A DNA stretch of 64,000 bases from contig NC_091111.1 of the NCBI RefSeq assembly GCF_024713975.1, positions 17,351,501 through 17,415,500 of the forward strand, given 5' to 3'. Positions 11,432 to 23,740 of the stretch are shown here, one piece after another. Position 1 is the stretch's first letter, and each line of letters opens with the position of its first letter. The position numbers and the translations under genes were made by a program. A model generated the notes under the pieces. That model ran no database searches and was not told the DNA's origin. It saw nothing but the letters and a program-made list of their open reading frames with translations. The stretch is from Paralichthys olivaceus (taxonomy: Eukaryota; Chordata; Actinopteri; Pleuronectiformes; Paralichthyidae).

Positions 11432-12055
11432 CCAACCGACCAGGGGCAGCGAATATTAAGATCTGACGGATGAGAATCGCAGACGATGTGGTCGTCAAAC
11501 ACAAAGAGCTTGAGCCAGGACTTTTTGAAATTTGCACTCTGAATGTCTCGTCTCTTATTTGTCCTCACGTCAGGAAGGAAATATCTCTCTGGCGTCACGA
11601 ACGTCTCTCTACACTGTCCACCTCCGACTGGTGAACCTGCTGCTGCTGTCAGAACCGAGTCAGACGCTTGTGAGTTCATGCTTGTGCTGAATCCGTGATG
11701 AACGAGAAAGGAACTCAGTAGAACGCATACCGAGCTTCAATCGAGCTGCACCAAATTACACACTCACAGATAACAGTCCCATAAACATGACGGATTATTT
11801 TCAATATCCATTAATTATTCTGTCAGAAATCAACGTTGGAATTTGTGTTAATACTCTGGAGTGCCTGTTGTTGAAGTTATTCTTTAAATATCCCAGAATA
11901 ATAGTAACCGTAGTGAATCCTGTCCAGTCCCACTCCTGCCTGGATCTGTTGCATATGTCTTCATCAAGCAAACGTTTTTTTGTGGAGTACGTGCCTGTAT
12001 TTGCGCAGATGTGTTTCCTCTAAGTGCTGTCTTACATGTCAGATATTAAAGTTTA
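11432..12055 (+). other. lrp11: lrp11 3' UTR with poly(A) signal ATTAAA
   Basis: Non-coding sequence after the lrp11 stop. A hexamer ATTAAA sits at 12045-12050, just before an AT-rich stretch. Confidence 0.55.
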
Positions 12056-12299
12056 TTATATATCGAAAAATATTGGTGTGATGTGCTGACGATGATTTAT
12101 ACAAATACAATACCTGTATTTTAAAGATGTTTCAAACAACGAGGTCATTACCAATTTCTTTTCTTTATGAACAAGAGAAGTTGTCAGAGCTTTAAACATC
12201 ATAGAAGATTTTACTATTTATCAGTTTGGGGGTGTGCTGACGGAATCTTGGCTCCTGACCTCTTTAGACTTTAGGTTGCAGCCACCACAACATGGTAGC

Positions 12300-12715
12300 T
12301 CACTACAAGTGAAGTCAAATCATCTTGTTCGCCCCCTGGTGGCTGCCTTTAAACCTGACCTCCTACATGTAAGCAGGTGGACCATGGACTAAACTATAAA
12401 GTCAATGTACTCGACTTTTTTTATTCTTAATGATGGTTTCTGTCACTTTAGGTTGTTCTTATCACTCGTGTTTGTTCAAGTCTTCATGTTTCTGATAAGT
12501 TTGGTTTTCGTTATTTGATGACATAAAAAAAAAGAGGGGTGAAGCATCACGATTGACAGCTGATTGGTCGTGTATCGGTGAAACCTTGATACAGCAGCTC
12601 CACACCACTGTCGCTGCTGCACAGAATCTGCCTCCAAACGTCGAAATTGCAAGATGGCTGCACGGGAGGAAGAGGAGAGGCGTCGTCCATCTTTATTTAC
12701 AGTCTATATTTTGTG
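12300..12715 (+). repeat. Dispersed repeat, copy A (longest)
   Basis: Between lrp11 and pcmt1. It contains GAAGTCAAATCATCTTG, GCCCCCTGGTGGCTG, ATGGTTTCTGTC and GTTCTTATCAC, then GCAAGATGGCTGCA and, near its end, CGTCGTCCATCTTTATTT. The first half matches 54559-54680; the second half matches 59804-60024 and 9484-9690 in inverse orientation. Confidence 0.65.
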
Positions 12716-12739
12716 GCCTGCACACAAAAGATTCGATAA

Positions 12740-13682
12740 CAAATGTCAGACGTGAAACATCTCTTTATTTCATATGCCATTCCATAAACTGTGAAAGCCA
12801 GGTATCACCCACCACGCAGTTCACCCAAAATGAAATGTGCTTTTTTTTTTTTTTTTTTAATCCATGTAGGTTTTTTTTGTTTCTTTCTTTCTTTCAAGAA
12901 AACACACATTCATTTGCTTTATATTGTTGGACAATGTTTTGGCAAAGCAGTGACGATGCCGTTTAGTGTCAGCCACCAGAAGAGCCTGCACAAGTTTGTT
13001 AATGGCAGAAAAGCAGCACATCACCAAGTGGAAAGCGCAGCCCTGGATGTGCACGTGTATCAGTGTTGTTAGTGCGCCGCTCTCCCTGGAGTCAGGCTTG
13101 GTATGATCCACTGCGTAGCTTGTTCTATGTGTAGAATGACCTAAAGGGTGCAGCACATCAAACAGGATAAAGTGGGTTACATCAGTTGTTGTGTTGCCTG
13201 GGTGTGTGTGTGTGTCTGTGTGAGATCCTAATACTGCTGGCAGGGGAAGAGAGCACACACGCTGTAGCTAGTTAAGTTATCTAAAAGTCTCAGGTTTTCC
13301 TCCTCCTCGTCCGGCGTCCCTCCTACATTCAGCTTTGATGCTGCTGAAATGTAAAACTGTAAAAACGTCTTGACTGCATTTTAAACAATGAAGAAAAAAA
13401 ATTAAATCCAGCGGTTAAAAAGAAAACATAACCAAAAAGATGCGCACCTGAAAAAGAAAAGCAAAAAGCTCTCTCCCATTTTTTCTGTGCCGAGCTTGAA
13501 GCAGTCCTTCTCCCCAGCCTTTTTCTGGGCTGTCATCGATCTGGTACTGGTTGTCCGTCGTTAGATTTAAAACAAAAAAGAGCCTGTTTTTGTTATGCTT
13601 GCAACATGACGAGGGCTGTTCGACCCCATCCAAGTCTTCCCCAGGTTCAAACTTAAAGGTGGAATAGGGAGGGTCTTCCTCT
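12740..13682 (-). other. pcmt1: pcmt1 3' UTR (long form) with poly(A) signal
   Basis: Non-coding sequence downstream (minus strand) of the RDEL stop codon. AATAAA on the minus strand lies at 12764-12769. It includes a T/A run near 12841 and a short GT array near 13201. The extent is inferred. Confidence 0.5.
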
Positions 13683-13695
13683 TCAAAGTTCATCC
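13683..13695 (-). other. pcmt1: Alternative last coding exon giving RDEL C-terminus
   Basis: If exon 7 is cut after TCC-AG at 14220 (donor GTGGAA) and joined to the acceptor CAG at 13696-13698, the frame reads Ser-Arg-Asp-Glu-Leu-stop. RDEL is a KDEL-type retention signal. Human PCMT1 has two isoforms ending RWK and RDEL by the same choice (established knowledge). The donor is weak and lies inside the RWK codons. Confidence 0.75.
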
Positions 13696-16600
13696 CTGCG
13701 AGAAACACAAGTCAGACGTCAGAGAAGAGAAACAGACGAGCGGCTTGTGAGGAACACAATCACACTTGTCGTGCAAGAACTCAAGAGTTAGAATCACATG
13801 CAAAATATTAAGAATCGTTGTCACAATAAAATCCAAACAGCTACAGTTTTGATTTTTCTACATCTCACAGAGTCAACGATTAAGTCAGGCAACTGGGGTT
13901 TAATGTCATATTAGAATTCAAATGAAGAAGTCATGCTCTGAAAACCAAGCATATAACCTCACACGTGACACCAATTCATTAATGGTTTCAATATTTTGGC
14001 TCCAAAAGGTCAGGCAGGTTTTTACTGACCACTTTAGAGTTAAAATGAAGGAAACGTGCAGCTAGCTGGTGTGGTATGGAGGAAGCAAAAAATGTCGACA
14101 AGCAGCAAAATGCAGCCCCTCGTGATCCATTGCCTGCTCCGAGCCACACCATTTCACCTTTGCCACTGTGAGAAGCAGAGAAGGGGGGAGGAGGGGAGGG
14201 AGAAGGAAGTCACTTCCACCTGGACCACTGCTTGTCTCTGTCTGTTAAAGGCACATAAATCACCCCCATCAAGGGCTTCATTTTGGTGCTGCCATCCTCC
14301 ATCTTGTCGTACTGCTCCAGCATCTGGTTTCCTCCCGCCGGGCCGACGGGGAGAATCAGCCGACCGCCGGGCTTCAGCTGGTCCAGAAGCTGGGAGAGGA
14401 GGGAGGGTTGAGAGCATGAGGATACAAATGTCCAGGATGGTGTAGAATGACATGACAAAGTCAGATTTGCATTACATTTCTTGAGTTACATTCATTCCCC
14501 GTTTTGAAGTCATGTGGAAAAACGTGAGACTCACAGCTTGAGGGACGTTGGGTGCTGCGGCGCCGACATGAATGGCATCATAAGGTGCCTCCTCCTCGTA
14601 GCCCATCCTCCCGTCTCCCACTGAAACACACGCGGGTGCGTATCATCATCAAGTAGGTTGGTTAATAACATTTGGCTGTGATGTTTATCTAAACTTTTAA
14701 TTTTTATTTTATTTTCAAATTATTAATTGACAAGAAACAAGCAACAGCATCAGCCGACACGTTTTCAGTCTGTAGGAAAATGTTTTGTTGTGTTACTATT
14801 AGCAGCTCATGTTAACATGCTATTCAGAATAAGGTTAACAGTTGGATTAATGGTGTCTGTGTAAATTTAGTGAATGACAACTTACCTGTGAGCGTGACTC
14901 GGCCTGATGTCATCAAACTGGGGTCATCTTTCTTCACATTAGTTATAGAATCATCTACCAGCTCTTTGATATGATCGATACCTATAACTTTCCCTTTAGG
15001 ACCTACCTGTAAAGAGTAGAGGGAGGGATGAGGCTCGCTTCATACACACAAAGAACTTCATCTGATTTTACGTCGACCGGTTGTCCAGCTGATGAGTACA
15101 TTAAATGTAGAAAGCCACCGTAGAGAAGTTGTGTGCGTTTACCCGTCATGTGTGTGGCTCACCATTCGTGCAAAGCAGACGGACAGGATTCCACTGCCGG
15201 AGCCCACGTCCAGAGCTTTGGCCCCCTCGTACAGCTGGTCGTGTAGAAGCTCCAGGGCGTAGGCGTGCTGGGGGGGGGGCACATTGATGAGACCAATCAG
15301 GATATGTATGGGGTGAAGTTTGCTCACTTCAGAAAGCCACATACGATAAGGATTTGACAAAGCTAACATGCCAGAGGTCAATACAAATCCATGAAACTGC
15401 TTGGGGTTGGTTGGCCGTTATCTTCTTAATCCATTAAAAAAAAAAACATCTCTGGCTGCTTCTCTTTGCTATCGTCTAAATGTCGGAATGGGAACAAGCA
15501 CGTCTGGGAGTCTTTTCTTACCATATGTGGGGCGCTGATGGTAGCTTGATAACCTTGGAGTTAGAAGAAAGGCAGAGATTTTGTCAGTTCATCCCTCACA
15601 TTGATTGTTTGAATTTACGAGCGTGTAACGAGTGCGTACCTATTGACTGCGGCGAGTCCATGTAGGGATTGCACCTAGAGAAATGGGATCGGTCTGTGGC
15701 CAGCATGACTTCATAGACCTTGTCGGATTTAATAATGCCATTTTCTGTGGAGGAAACAAAGTTTGTCTCACAACATGCAAGAAAAAACACCAGGAGGAAA
15801 CATATGACACAATCTTGCAGCACAGAGACAAACAGCACATAAATAAACTATTTAAGGTAAGAACAAATTCACAGATATTAGACGATACACAATTCATTAG
15901 TACATTTACAGGTATTTTGGGGATATGCAATATTATATATACTGTGTCAATCTTCAGTTAGTACCTGCACCTTTATGAGTTGCATCGTAAAAACCAAAAC
16001 GACGAGCAGGAGTTCTTATTAGACCCTGGCCCATATGGAGAGGAAATATATAATTCCCCCACAAAAGTATTAGCGTCTTCAGATTTCTCTCTTCTAACAG
16101 GTTCCTGTAGCAGCTGGTGGCAAAGGCAGGAATCGCCAACGACAGCAGGCACCGCTCTCATTACCGACTCCCCTCACCCTCAGAGCTATGCACTGCTTTT
16201 GGACACATTACAAATACACCAGATGGACAGCTACTACTGATATTTGAAATTAAAATAACACACACCAGCTGATTTCGAGCTATTTTTTATTCCATCCAAA
16301 ATTATTGCTGTAAACAAGCCTTGAACGAGTACAATTCAAAAGGCACATTTAATCTTCCTCCGACACACAACTGAGTGCTGAACTTTAAACATTCATGAGG
16401 CACTGAGACAAATGCAACTGGGTGAACAGAGCAGTTCTGAGCAGCGTGATCAGGAGGACAGAGACAGTGACAAAGCTTTGAATTAGCATGCATCCTGTGT
16501 GTGACCTGCATGAATCCAGCTTGTGCTCACTCTGGGTTAAATTTAAGCCATTTGAGTGTTTAAATGGGTCAGTGTCCAGTCCAGGGTTCAATCAGGAGGA

Positions 16601-18012
16601 GGAGCAGGAAATCTAAATAATGACCACGTCATTTTAATTTGACAAGCTGCTAAACCACCGCAAAGAAAGAAAACGTGATCTTGAGCTGATGATGGGAAGA
16701 GATTAGCATCACTGCCATGACTGTGTTGAATAGTGTGTGCAGAGAACCCCCCTGTGCTGTGTTGTGCATGTGAAAGCCAAACTGTGGGTAAAGTCCAACA
16801 TTTTATTATGTTGCAGTTAGGAGCTTCGCATGCAGCGGGGCTGGATTCAACTTCCTTATGTAGATCGTTGTTTTCAATTCCTCTGTGCAGGACAGACACG
16901 ACTGATCTGAGATCATATTTCGATAAATGTGGCAGAATATACAAGTTGTGCTTTTGATTGGGAGCAAGTACAGGAAGACGAGTCACAGTTTCCAAACGCT
17001 TGCAGCTTAACATTGCTGCAGAGCTGGACCGAGCAGAATATAAATAGCATCTGGTGGAAATGTAATATTGAAAGTGGAGTTGCATACTCTTCAGATACGA
17101 TGACACCGCACATCACGTTGCTCGGTGTAGGTGAAACCTTCAGTGCAGATCAGAGGCTGCTTCACTTTGCCTCTGTCGCCACACAATGCTCTAATGTCTG
17201 GGCTGCAGCAGGAACCACGTGGCACTGGCGGCATCCATCAGACCAGATCCCAGCGGGGTGCCCCGCCGACTCACCGCCCACTTTAGACCGACCCTCACCC
17301 CCCGCCACCTGAACAAACACCCGGCAGCCGCAGTGACACTGCAGCTCGTCTGTTGCAGTCATCCGCTAAATAAAGGTGCAAAACAGAGGCAGCCTCCCCG
17401 CAGCTGTCAGCGTCATTCAGGTGGAGGTGAATGGTGCAGGGAGGAGTGTGGGCAGGGCAGCTAGCAGCGCGGCTAACGCCAGCTACAATGACGCACATAG
17501 AGCTAGCACGCTGAGCTAACACCCCCCCCCCCCCCCAAAGAAAATACAACAAATATCCCGCGAACACAAATAAATTAAAAACCAAACATGTGTGAGTGTT
17601 TCAATTCAGCAGCGATGCAGAGACATGTGATCCACGGCGTGAACGTGCTCCGGCAAAGGGGAGGAGAGAGAGAGGCAGCGCTGGGTCAACAACAACTTGA
17701 CCACACGGCTAGCTAGTTAGCCTGCTAGGTGGGCTAGCCACCGCGCTGCGCCGAGAACCTCCACCCGCGAAATGAAGCGTTTTTCTCGGGCGAGCGGTGC
17801 GCGGAGGGCCGCCGCTGTGCGAACTACTCACTGCGGAGGTTGTTGACGAGCTCTGCGTGGCTGGCTCCTCCAGATTTCCAGGCCATCGTGAGGCAGACCT
17901 TGCGGAGTAAGTAGACGGCAGCTGTCAGTGCCGCGCCTGCGCCGAACGTTTTACCGAGAAAGCCGATGACTTCCAAAGGAGCCGGCGGAGCGGCGGGGAC
18001 GTCACCGGGCAT
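13683..18012 (-). CDS. pcmt1: Protein-L-isoaspartate O-methyltransferase (PCMT1)
   Basis: Repair enzyme that methylates L-isoaspartyl (and D-aspartyl) residues with S-adenosylmethionine so that damaged proteins can return to normal aspartate. Exons in transcript order: 17832-18012, 15640-15744, 15522-15553, 15163-15267, 14886-15006, 14535-14620, 14210-14389. This gives 269 residues ending SRWK, or 270 ending RDEL through exon 13683-13695. [13 protein letters not shown] begins the classic 227-residue form (ATG at 17886). The upstream in-frame ATG at 18012 adds 42 residues with a hydrophobic segment, as in the long human isoform. [20 protein letters not shown], the SAM-binding motif [36 protein letters not shown] and [17 protein letters not shown] are all seen. 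Cytosolic, with a possible ER or membrane form. Confidence 0.95.
15745..17831 (-). other. pcmt1: pcmt1 intron 1
   Basis: A 2.1 kb intron with no recognised gene. It holds a C15 run (17522-17536) and, near its 5' end, a GC-rich segment with GCTAGC/GCTAAC motifs. Confidence 0.6.
17455..17740. promoter_or_regulatory. GCTAGC/GCTAAC motif cluster at pcmt1 promoter side
   Basis: GCTAGC at 17460-17465, 17502-17507, 17708-17713 and 17733-17738; GCTAAC at 17472-17477 and 17515-17520; further TTAGC/GCTAG variants around 17712-17728. It lies just downstream of the pcmt1 first exon in GC-rich sequence. Its function is unknown; see findings. Confidence 0.5.
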
Positions 18013-19011
18013 CCGGACACCCGCCTCACTGCGGGGCGGCCCGCGAGCAGCGCAGGGCGGTGCACGTGGAGCCGAGCGCGGCGGGGGGCATCGAACCCTC
18101 GACGCGATGAGTGTGGGTAGTTCACATCAGATCAGGTTCATTCACCTGAGAATAAAACACAATCCACCCAGAGTCCCGCACATCTGCAGCAGCTCTATGG
18201 ACTCTGGTCGCTAGGTGGCGCTAGAGACATGTTGTGGAAACCCACGTTTCTCTATATTTGGGTGAATGAATGGATAGATCATCCTTTAGTAGATAGATGT
18301 AGAGAGGGGGATTGGTAGAGAGAGAGGAATGGATGATGGATGGATGATAGAGAGAGATAGATGGATGGACAGATGGATATAGAGAGGGGGATGGAGGGAT
18401 TGATGGGTGGATGGATAGATGTATGAATGGATATAGAGGGAGGGATGGATGGATAGATAGAGAGAGATTGATGGATAGAGCGATAGATAGATGGATGGAT
18501 GGATGGACATTGCAATTAGAGAGAAGAAGCAATAAAACAGTTACTAAGACTTAGACATCGCTCAAAATAGAATGTAATGAACATAAAATAATATAATAAC
18601 TATACATATACTCCTTTAGCTAATGATACTCATTTAAATACTGGAATACACAGTAAAGTACTAAAACACAAGAGAACAAAGAAAGAGCCTATAAACAAGA
18701 GACTAAATACAAGACATGACAAAACTATGACGAGCGTGAAAAGTTGAAGCTGTTGTTTGCATTTAAAGAAAGTTTTCATTATTATTACATTAGCAATAAT
18801 AATAATTATTATTATTATTAACTGTATATTTCTCACCAGCTGGTGGCGCTCATTCTCCTTCCCATTTGCTGCAGGAGTGTTTTGACCCCGCGGAGCCACC
18901 GTCCCCAGCAGACTCGCGGTGGGCGCGCACGGTTCGGTTTCTCTCCTGGATGCTAAGCTAACGCCGGCTAACGTCTTCTGGTTTAAAGTGCGAGAGACAG
19001 TTTCTGTCCCG
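18013..19011. promoter_or_regulatory. Shared pcmt1/nup43 head-to-head promoter interval
   Basis: Exactly 1 kb separates the two start codons, which face away from each other. Both flanks are GC-rich, and the centre holds a GGAT-type microsatellite and AT-rich DNA. A GCTAAGCTAACGCCGGCTAACG tract (18952-18973) lies in the nup43 5' leader. Two separate promoters are more likely than one bidirectional promoter because the core is AT-rich. Confidence 0.5.
18262..18512. repeat. (GGAT)n/(GATA)n imperfect microsatellite
   Basis: About 250 bp of interrupted GGAT, GATA and GAGA units between pcmt1 and nup43. Frames translating it as Ser/Ile/His/Pro repeats are artefacts. Confidence 0.9.
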
Positions 19012-21914
19012 ATGGAGAATGTAAACGCCAAGTACGTGTCACAGAAGGTCAGCCGGACCAGATGGAAACCGGTGTCCGTGTCCACTCTGCAGCAGCCGGA
19101 CATCTTTGCGGCCGGTTCGTGGGACAACGAGGTCGGCAGCTTGATATTTATAGTGAACTTCACACCGGACTTCATAGGAAAAAACGCTCAATTATATTTC
19201 ATTTCGTAAATTAACGGGGTTGCTTATTTCGTAGCGGTCAGATAATAAGTTGAAGCGCGTTGGGAATCGTAAAGTGTCAATTCGGCTCGAATCTACTGCA
19301 CGATCAAGTGTTGTGATCGCGATAAACGAGAAAAGTGTAAAAAAAAGTATATGTATTTAAGTGTAAAAGTGTGTTTTGAATGTCTTTGTGGGCCTATTTG
19401 TTTTATATTTGTTTTAATAGAATGAAACTAGTACTGCTGCTCTATAAATACTGTGTTACATGTACATTAAAAGTACTTGCTGAGTTATGTTATCATATAT
19501 CACAGTATAGGAATATTATTACTGATGCAGCTTTGGTTAGGAAGCATTCGTCTAATGTGTCTAATGGTTGATGTGGAGCTCATTTTAACTTCTTTATATC
19601 CTGATGGATAGTTTCAGCTGTAGCACTGAATTAACATATTTTACAGAAATATAATTTTAATGTGTATTTGGTGAGGGAATAAATACAATATCTGCATCAG
19701 GAAATCAGCGGACTGGAGATATAAGATATGTCAAGCCTGTACTCAAGTAAAGCTCTTGAGTAAAAGTATATATTTGCCTTTCTGAATAATGTTCGGTCTG
19801 TTTAACAATCAACGTACATTGCATGTTATCATCAGCTCCTGTGAATGTGTCTGCAGGACAACAAGATTTCCATCTGGTCCATTGGGAATAATGGAAGTTC
19901 AGACATGGACGATGGATTTGAAGGAGATCCTCAGCTGTTGTGTGAACACAAGCATGATGGAGATGTTTTAGACCTTCAGGTAAGTTTCTTAATGCAGAAG
20001 CTCGTAAACTTTTCCCCTCACAGGCCAATATCACAGTGACAGAGACTTGCAAGGCAATATTGATTTGAGTCTGTACACTGGTCCTTTAATATTTTACAGT
20101 TTTTGGATCAAGACAGAATCGTAACAGCATCTTCAACTGGAGCAGTCACCATCTACCGCCACCACCAAAACAGTCAGGTACAGGTCACACTAATTACTTT
20201 ATAATAATGATAACTTTATTTTACTACCACATGGTCCAGAAGGAGAGACACAAGGAGCCATTACCAACAGACCAAGGACAATAATGTAATATCTTTTACT
20301 TCCATTTGATGCACCTTGTTAAATATATCAAACAACAAACAATTTATAAAAACATGTTACAACAAAGACAGAGTAAACACGACATCTTGCATTTCTGAAG
20401 TAGTTATTCTGATTTTCAATTTGTGTATGATTTATAACATTTATGAAAACTGCAAATTGCCACAAGGTATTTTATTTATGACTTTATAAAACCTTTTGCT
20501 CCATGGAAATGGCTCCACAAATATGTTTCAGTTAAGGGAAAGAACTGTTGACCAACTGCTTAACTGGAAACTGTGTGACATATTTGTGGTTTGATAGATC
20601 GTCTCAATTCTTTTTTGTTCTCTCTCTCTCATCCATAGACAATATCAGTTGCTCAGCACTGGGCAAGAGCGCATCGTTACCCTTGTGACAACACCCCCTG
20701 CACTGGCGTCGTGTGCAGCAGTCCAGAGATCGTTACGGTCGGTGAAGACGGCAGAATCATCGTCTTCAGAGCCGACCAGGAAGCAGTGATCAGAGTCATA
20801 GGTGAGACTAAGATTAAGCTGCAACATTTCACAATAAAATGTAATGAATGATGACTAACATGTTTTACTGGACTGTTTAATCATCAATAGAGAATGCAGA
20901 CAGCAGCACGATTCATGCGGTGACTTATCTGAGGACAACAGAGATTTTGACAGTGAACTCGATCGGCCAACTCAAGCTGTGGGATTTCAGACAACAAAGC
21001 AACTCGCCGTCCCAGATCCTCTCCCTGTAAGATCTCTAGTCATGATATAAAAAGATTACATGGGATTTTGCTTTTTCTTTACATTATAAGCAAAACTGAC
21101 AAGTTGTTTTCCTCTCAGCTCCGGGGATCGAGTCCCTCTGCACTGTGTGGACAGACATCCGAACCAACAGCACATCGTAGCCACAGGAGGCCAGGACGGC
21201 ATGCTCTGTGTCTGGGATGTGAGACAAAGCAACGCTCCCTTCTCACTCATGGAGGCACACTCTGCTGAAAGTAAGACTTAAACTTGTGGAAACATTTATA
21301 TTTCTCTTTTTGCAATAACTGCAGCTTTCTTATATAACAGCTTGTAAATGTTTTTCTGTGGTTTTCTGTCTAGTGTGGGAGGTCCACTTCCACCCAACCA
21401 ACCCAGACCATCTGTTCACCTGTTCAGAGGACGGCTCGCTGCTACACTGGGAAACATCCTCACATTCAGACATGCCCTCCTTCCTACAAGGCAAGACTAC
21501 ATGTCACATATTTCAATCATCATATGTTAGAAACTAATCCTTCTGCCTTAGAAAGAGGATATTTGTATATTTCATGTATTAGTTATAAAATAACCCTGCA
21601 TATTGGAATCTATACGCCAACATAATAAAGGCACAGTAATCACAATGATCTCAAATCCAATATGTTTTATTGTGGTGTTCCCAGGTGGCAGGAACAACAG
21701 CATGATGTCACGCAGTGCGATGGCTCCAGCCGGAGGGAACCAGTCCCTCGTCAACGCCTGGCTGAGCGGAGACTCCAGTAAAGGACGCCTGGAGACAACT
21801 CACATGCTGCCCAGCCAGACGCTGTCGGTCAACAGCCTGGACGTACTCGGACAGTGTCTCGTCTGCGGGACTGACGGAGAGGCTATTTTTGTCAACAGGC
21901 ACATCCCAGTTTGA
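19012..21914 (+). CDS. nup43: Nucleoporin Nup43
   Basis: WD40 beta-propeller subunit of the Nup107-160 (Y) complex of the nuclear pore, also at kinetochores in mitosis (family knowledge). Exons: 19012-19131, 19857-19979, 20100-20177, 20639-20801, 20891-21026, 21119-21270, 21374-21490, 21685-21914; 372 residues against 380 in human. Start MENVNAKYVSQKVSRTRW matches human MEEIYAKFVSQKISKTRW. Conserved blocks include AAGSWDNE, GDVLDLQFLDQDRIV, CTGVVCSSPEIVTVGEDGRI, LTVNSIGQLKLWDFRQQ, GDRVPLHCVDRHPNQQH, TGGQDGMLCVWDVRQ, TCSEDGSLLHW and SVNSLDVLGQCLVCGTDGEA. The intron after exon 7 starts with GC instead of GT. Next to lats1 on the same strand, as in human 6q25.1. Confidence 0.96.
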
Positions 21915-22200
21915 AGTGCACAAGAGAACAGGATATTTATTTGCAGCCAATTTCGGTCCTAACTGAGGTTTTATTGTCTGCTTTGATCAAATATCAAAAA
22001 AGATGTCCACAAGTTTTTTTGAGATATTGTGGCTTTACTTGTGTGTTTTTCTGATCCGTTTTGTTGATGCATTCATGAATCTTTATGGTTTAATTCTTTT
22101 TGTAAATCATTCCGAGCAGAGTATTTTAGTTCAGCTGTACTTTTTGTATGGATGTTTTTGTTTAAACTGTTTTTGAAATAAATAAATAAATAAACCAATA
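21915..22200 (+). other. nup43: nup43 3' UTR with poly(A) signals
   Basis: Short 3' UTR with overlapping AATAAA hexamers starting at 22177. Confidence 0.75.
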
Positions 22201-23190
22201 AAATATAAATGACACAAGTGTTTTTCACAGAGAGTTTCAATGACCTCTGCTGCTGTTTATCAAATATATTTCTACTTCACCAGTTCAGATTAGTTCACTG
22301 AGCTCAGGTAAACACAAGTTCAGAGGTAAAGTGAAGACGCTGCATCCGGGGAACTTGACTGAAGCTTCACCCAAACATTCCTCTCCCACTGTTTCCTGTA
22401 TTTCTTTTAAAATTAAAAGCTCAAAACACAGCACTTGTACAAAGGTTTAGTTTTTTTCAGCCTATTTGCCGCAGACTAGATCATGATGTTTTATTAAACT
22501 GAAAGAATATGCATCTAAAAGATTTAGGTTACTTCTGGGGAATACTATTTAAATTCCTTATATATGTTATATACGTGTAGATTGCAGCTTAACCTTATAC
22601 GGCACTATTAAATGAACATATTATATTCTATTTATTGATTTTTGTTTTGGGTCAAATGAACGGTTGTTTTAACATAAGGACAAGGACAACTAGTGAAAAT
22701 TGGCTTATTCAGTTTTTTTCCTTTTGCTACTTGAGCATTCATAAATAATTTGATAAAATAAAATAGAGGTAACAGAAGACCGGGGCGTTATATTTAGGTT
22801 AACACTTTTATTTTATGTGAAAACGTCTTGAGAATGAGAGGAAACATATTTACACATGCAAGGATTCTGCTGTGGTGTGTTTGTGTTGCCATGATCACAA
22901 AAATACAATTTGAAAATGTTATAAATTGATATTCTGGTTCTGGAAATGTATCTTGGTTGGTTTAATCAGTTCTATCGAGTGTATTTCTCCTGCGAAAATA
23001 TTTTTATCGCTGTTTATTTTTATTTGTGTGAAAACCTTATTTCTCATTTAAATCAAGTGTGTGTGAGGGACTTTATATGTTGTGTAGGTGGAATCACCTG
23101 CTGTTCTCTGAACTAAGGTTCCGTGTGTGTGTATATGTGAGATCATTAGATTTTAAAGTTTAAAAAAAGTGATATTATTTTGTTTGTTTA
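22201..23190. other. Intergenic, nup43-lats1
   Basis: AT-rich spacer with no credible coding frame or recognised repeat. It runs into the GC-rich lats1 promoter. Confidence 0.6.
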
Positions 23191-23199
23191 CTGGTCTTT

Positions 23200-23740
23200 T
23201 ACTGTGAAAGCAGCGGAAGTGCCGTGTGTAGCTTCGGTGTCTGTTGTACTTGTCACTCACGTCCCAGGAACTCGGCAGCTCCGGAGAACGAGCGGCTCGA
23301 CGCAGCGACTGACCTCGAAATCGCGTCCTTGTCGCGGGGGGGAAACACTCGAGGAGTGTTGTCGGAGCCGGAGAAGCGTCGAGGTAAAGCGGCGGCTACG
23401 GACCCCCCCGGGTCAGTTGTCAAACGCGGGCACAACGAGCTACATGCTAACACCCGGACCTGTCGTTAGCCTAGCGGCAGCAAATGGACGCCTGCGTGAC
23501 GCGCAGGGCCGCGGGGTCGCAGCTGCGCCGTTAGACTCCTCACGAAGCGGGATAAAGAAATAAAACGCATCCCGCCGCTCGGTTCAGTCGCCGGTTTCCG
23601 GGTGTTTTTTTATTTTTATTTTTTTTAGTGTCATTTAGCGAGAAGCTCCGCGGAGTCGCGTTAGCATCGTGCGGACGCTGGATTAGCGCCGCAGCGGCGA
23701 GCCGTTAGCGCACAGTGCTAACGATGCTAGCAGGTGGACG
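23200..23740 (+). promoter_or_regulatory. lats1: lats1 CpG-rich promoter and probable 5' non-coding exon
   Basis: CpG-dense DNA. A consensus donor GAG/GTAAAG at 23383/23384 could end a non-coding first exon; the matching acceptor TTTTCAG ends at 24178, so a second leader segment runs 24179-24283. GCTAAC (23446, 23717), GTTAGC (23465, 23660, 23704) and GCTAGC (23726) repeat through the island. The transcription start is not determined. Confidence 0.55.

Noticed and set aside
18221-18532. Ser/Ile/Pro/His-repeat frames
   Set aside because: Translations of the GGAT/GATA microsatellite.
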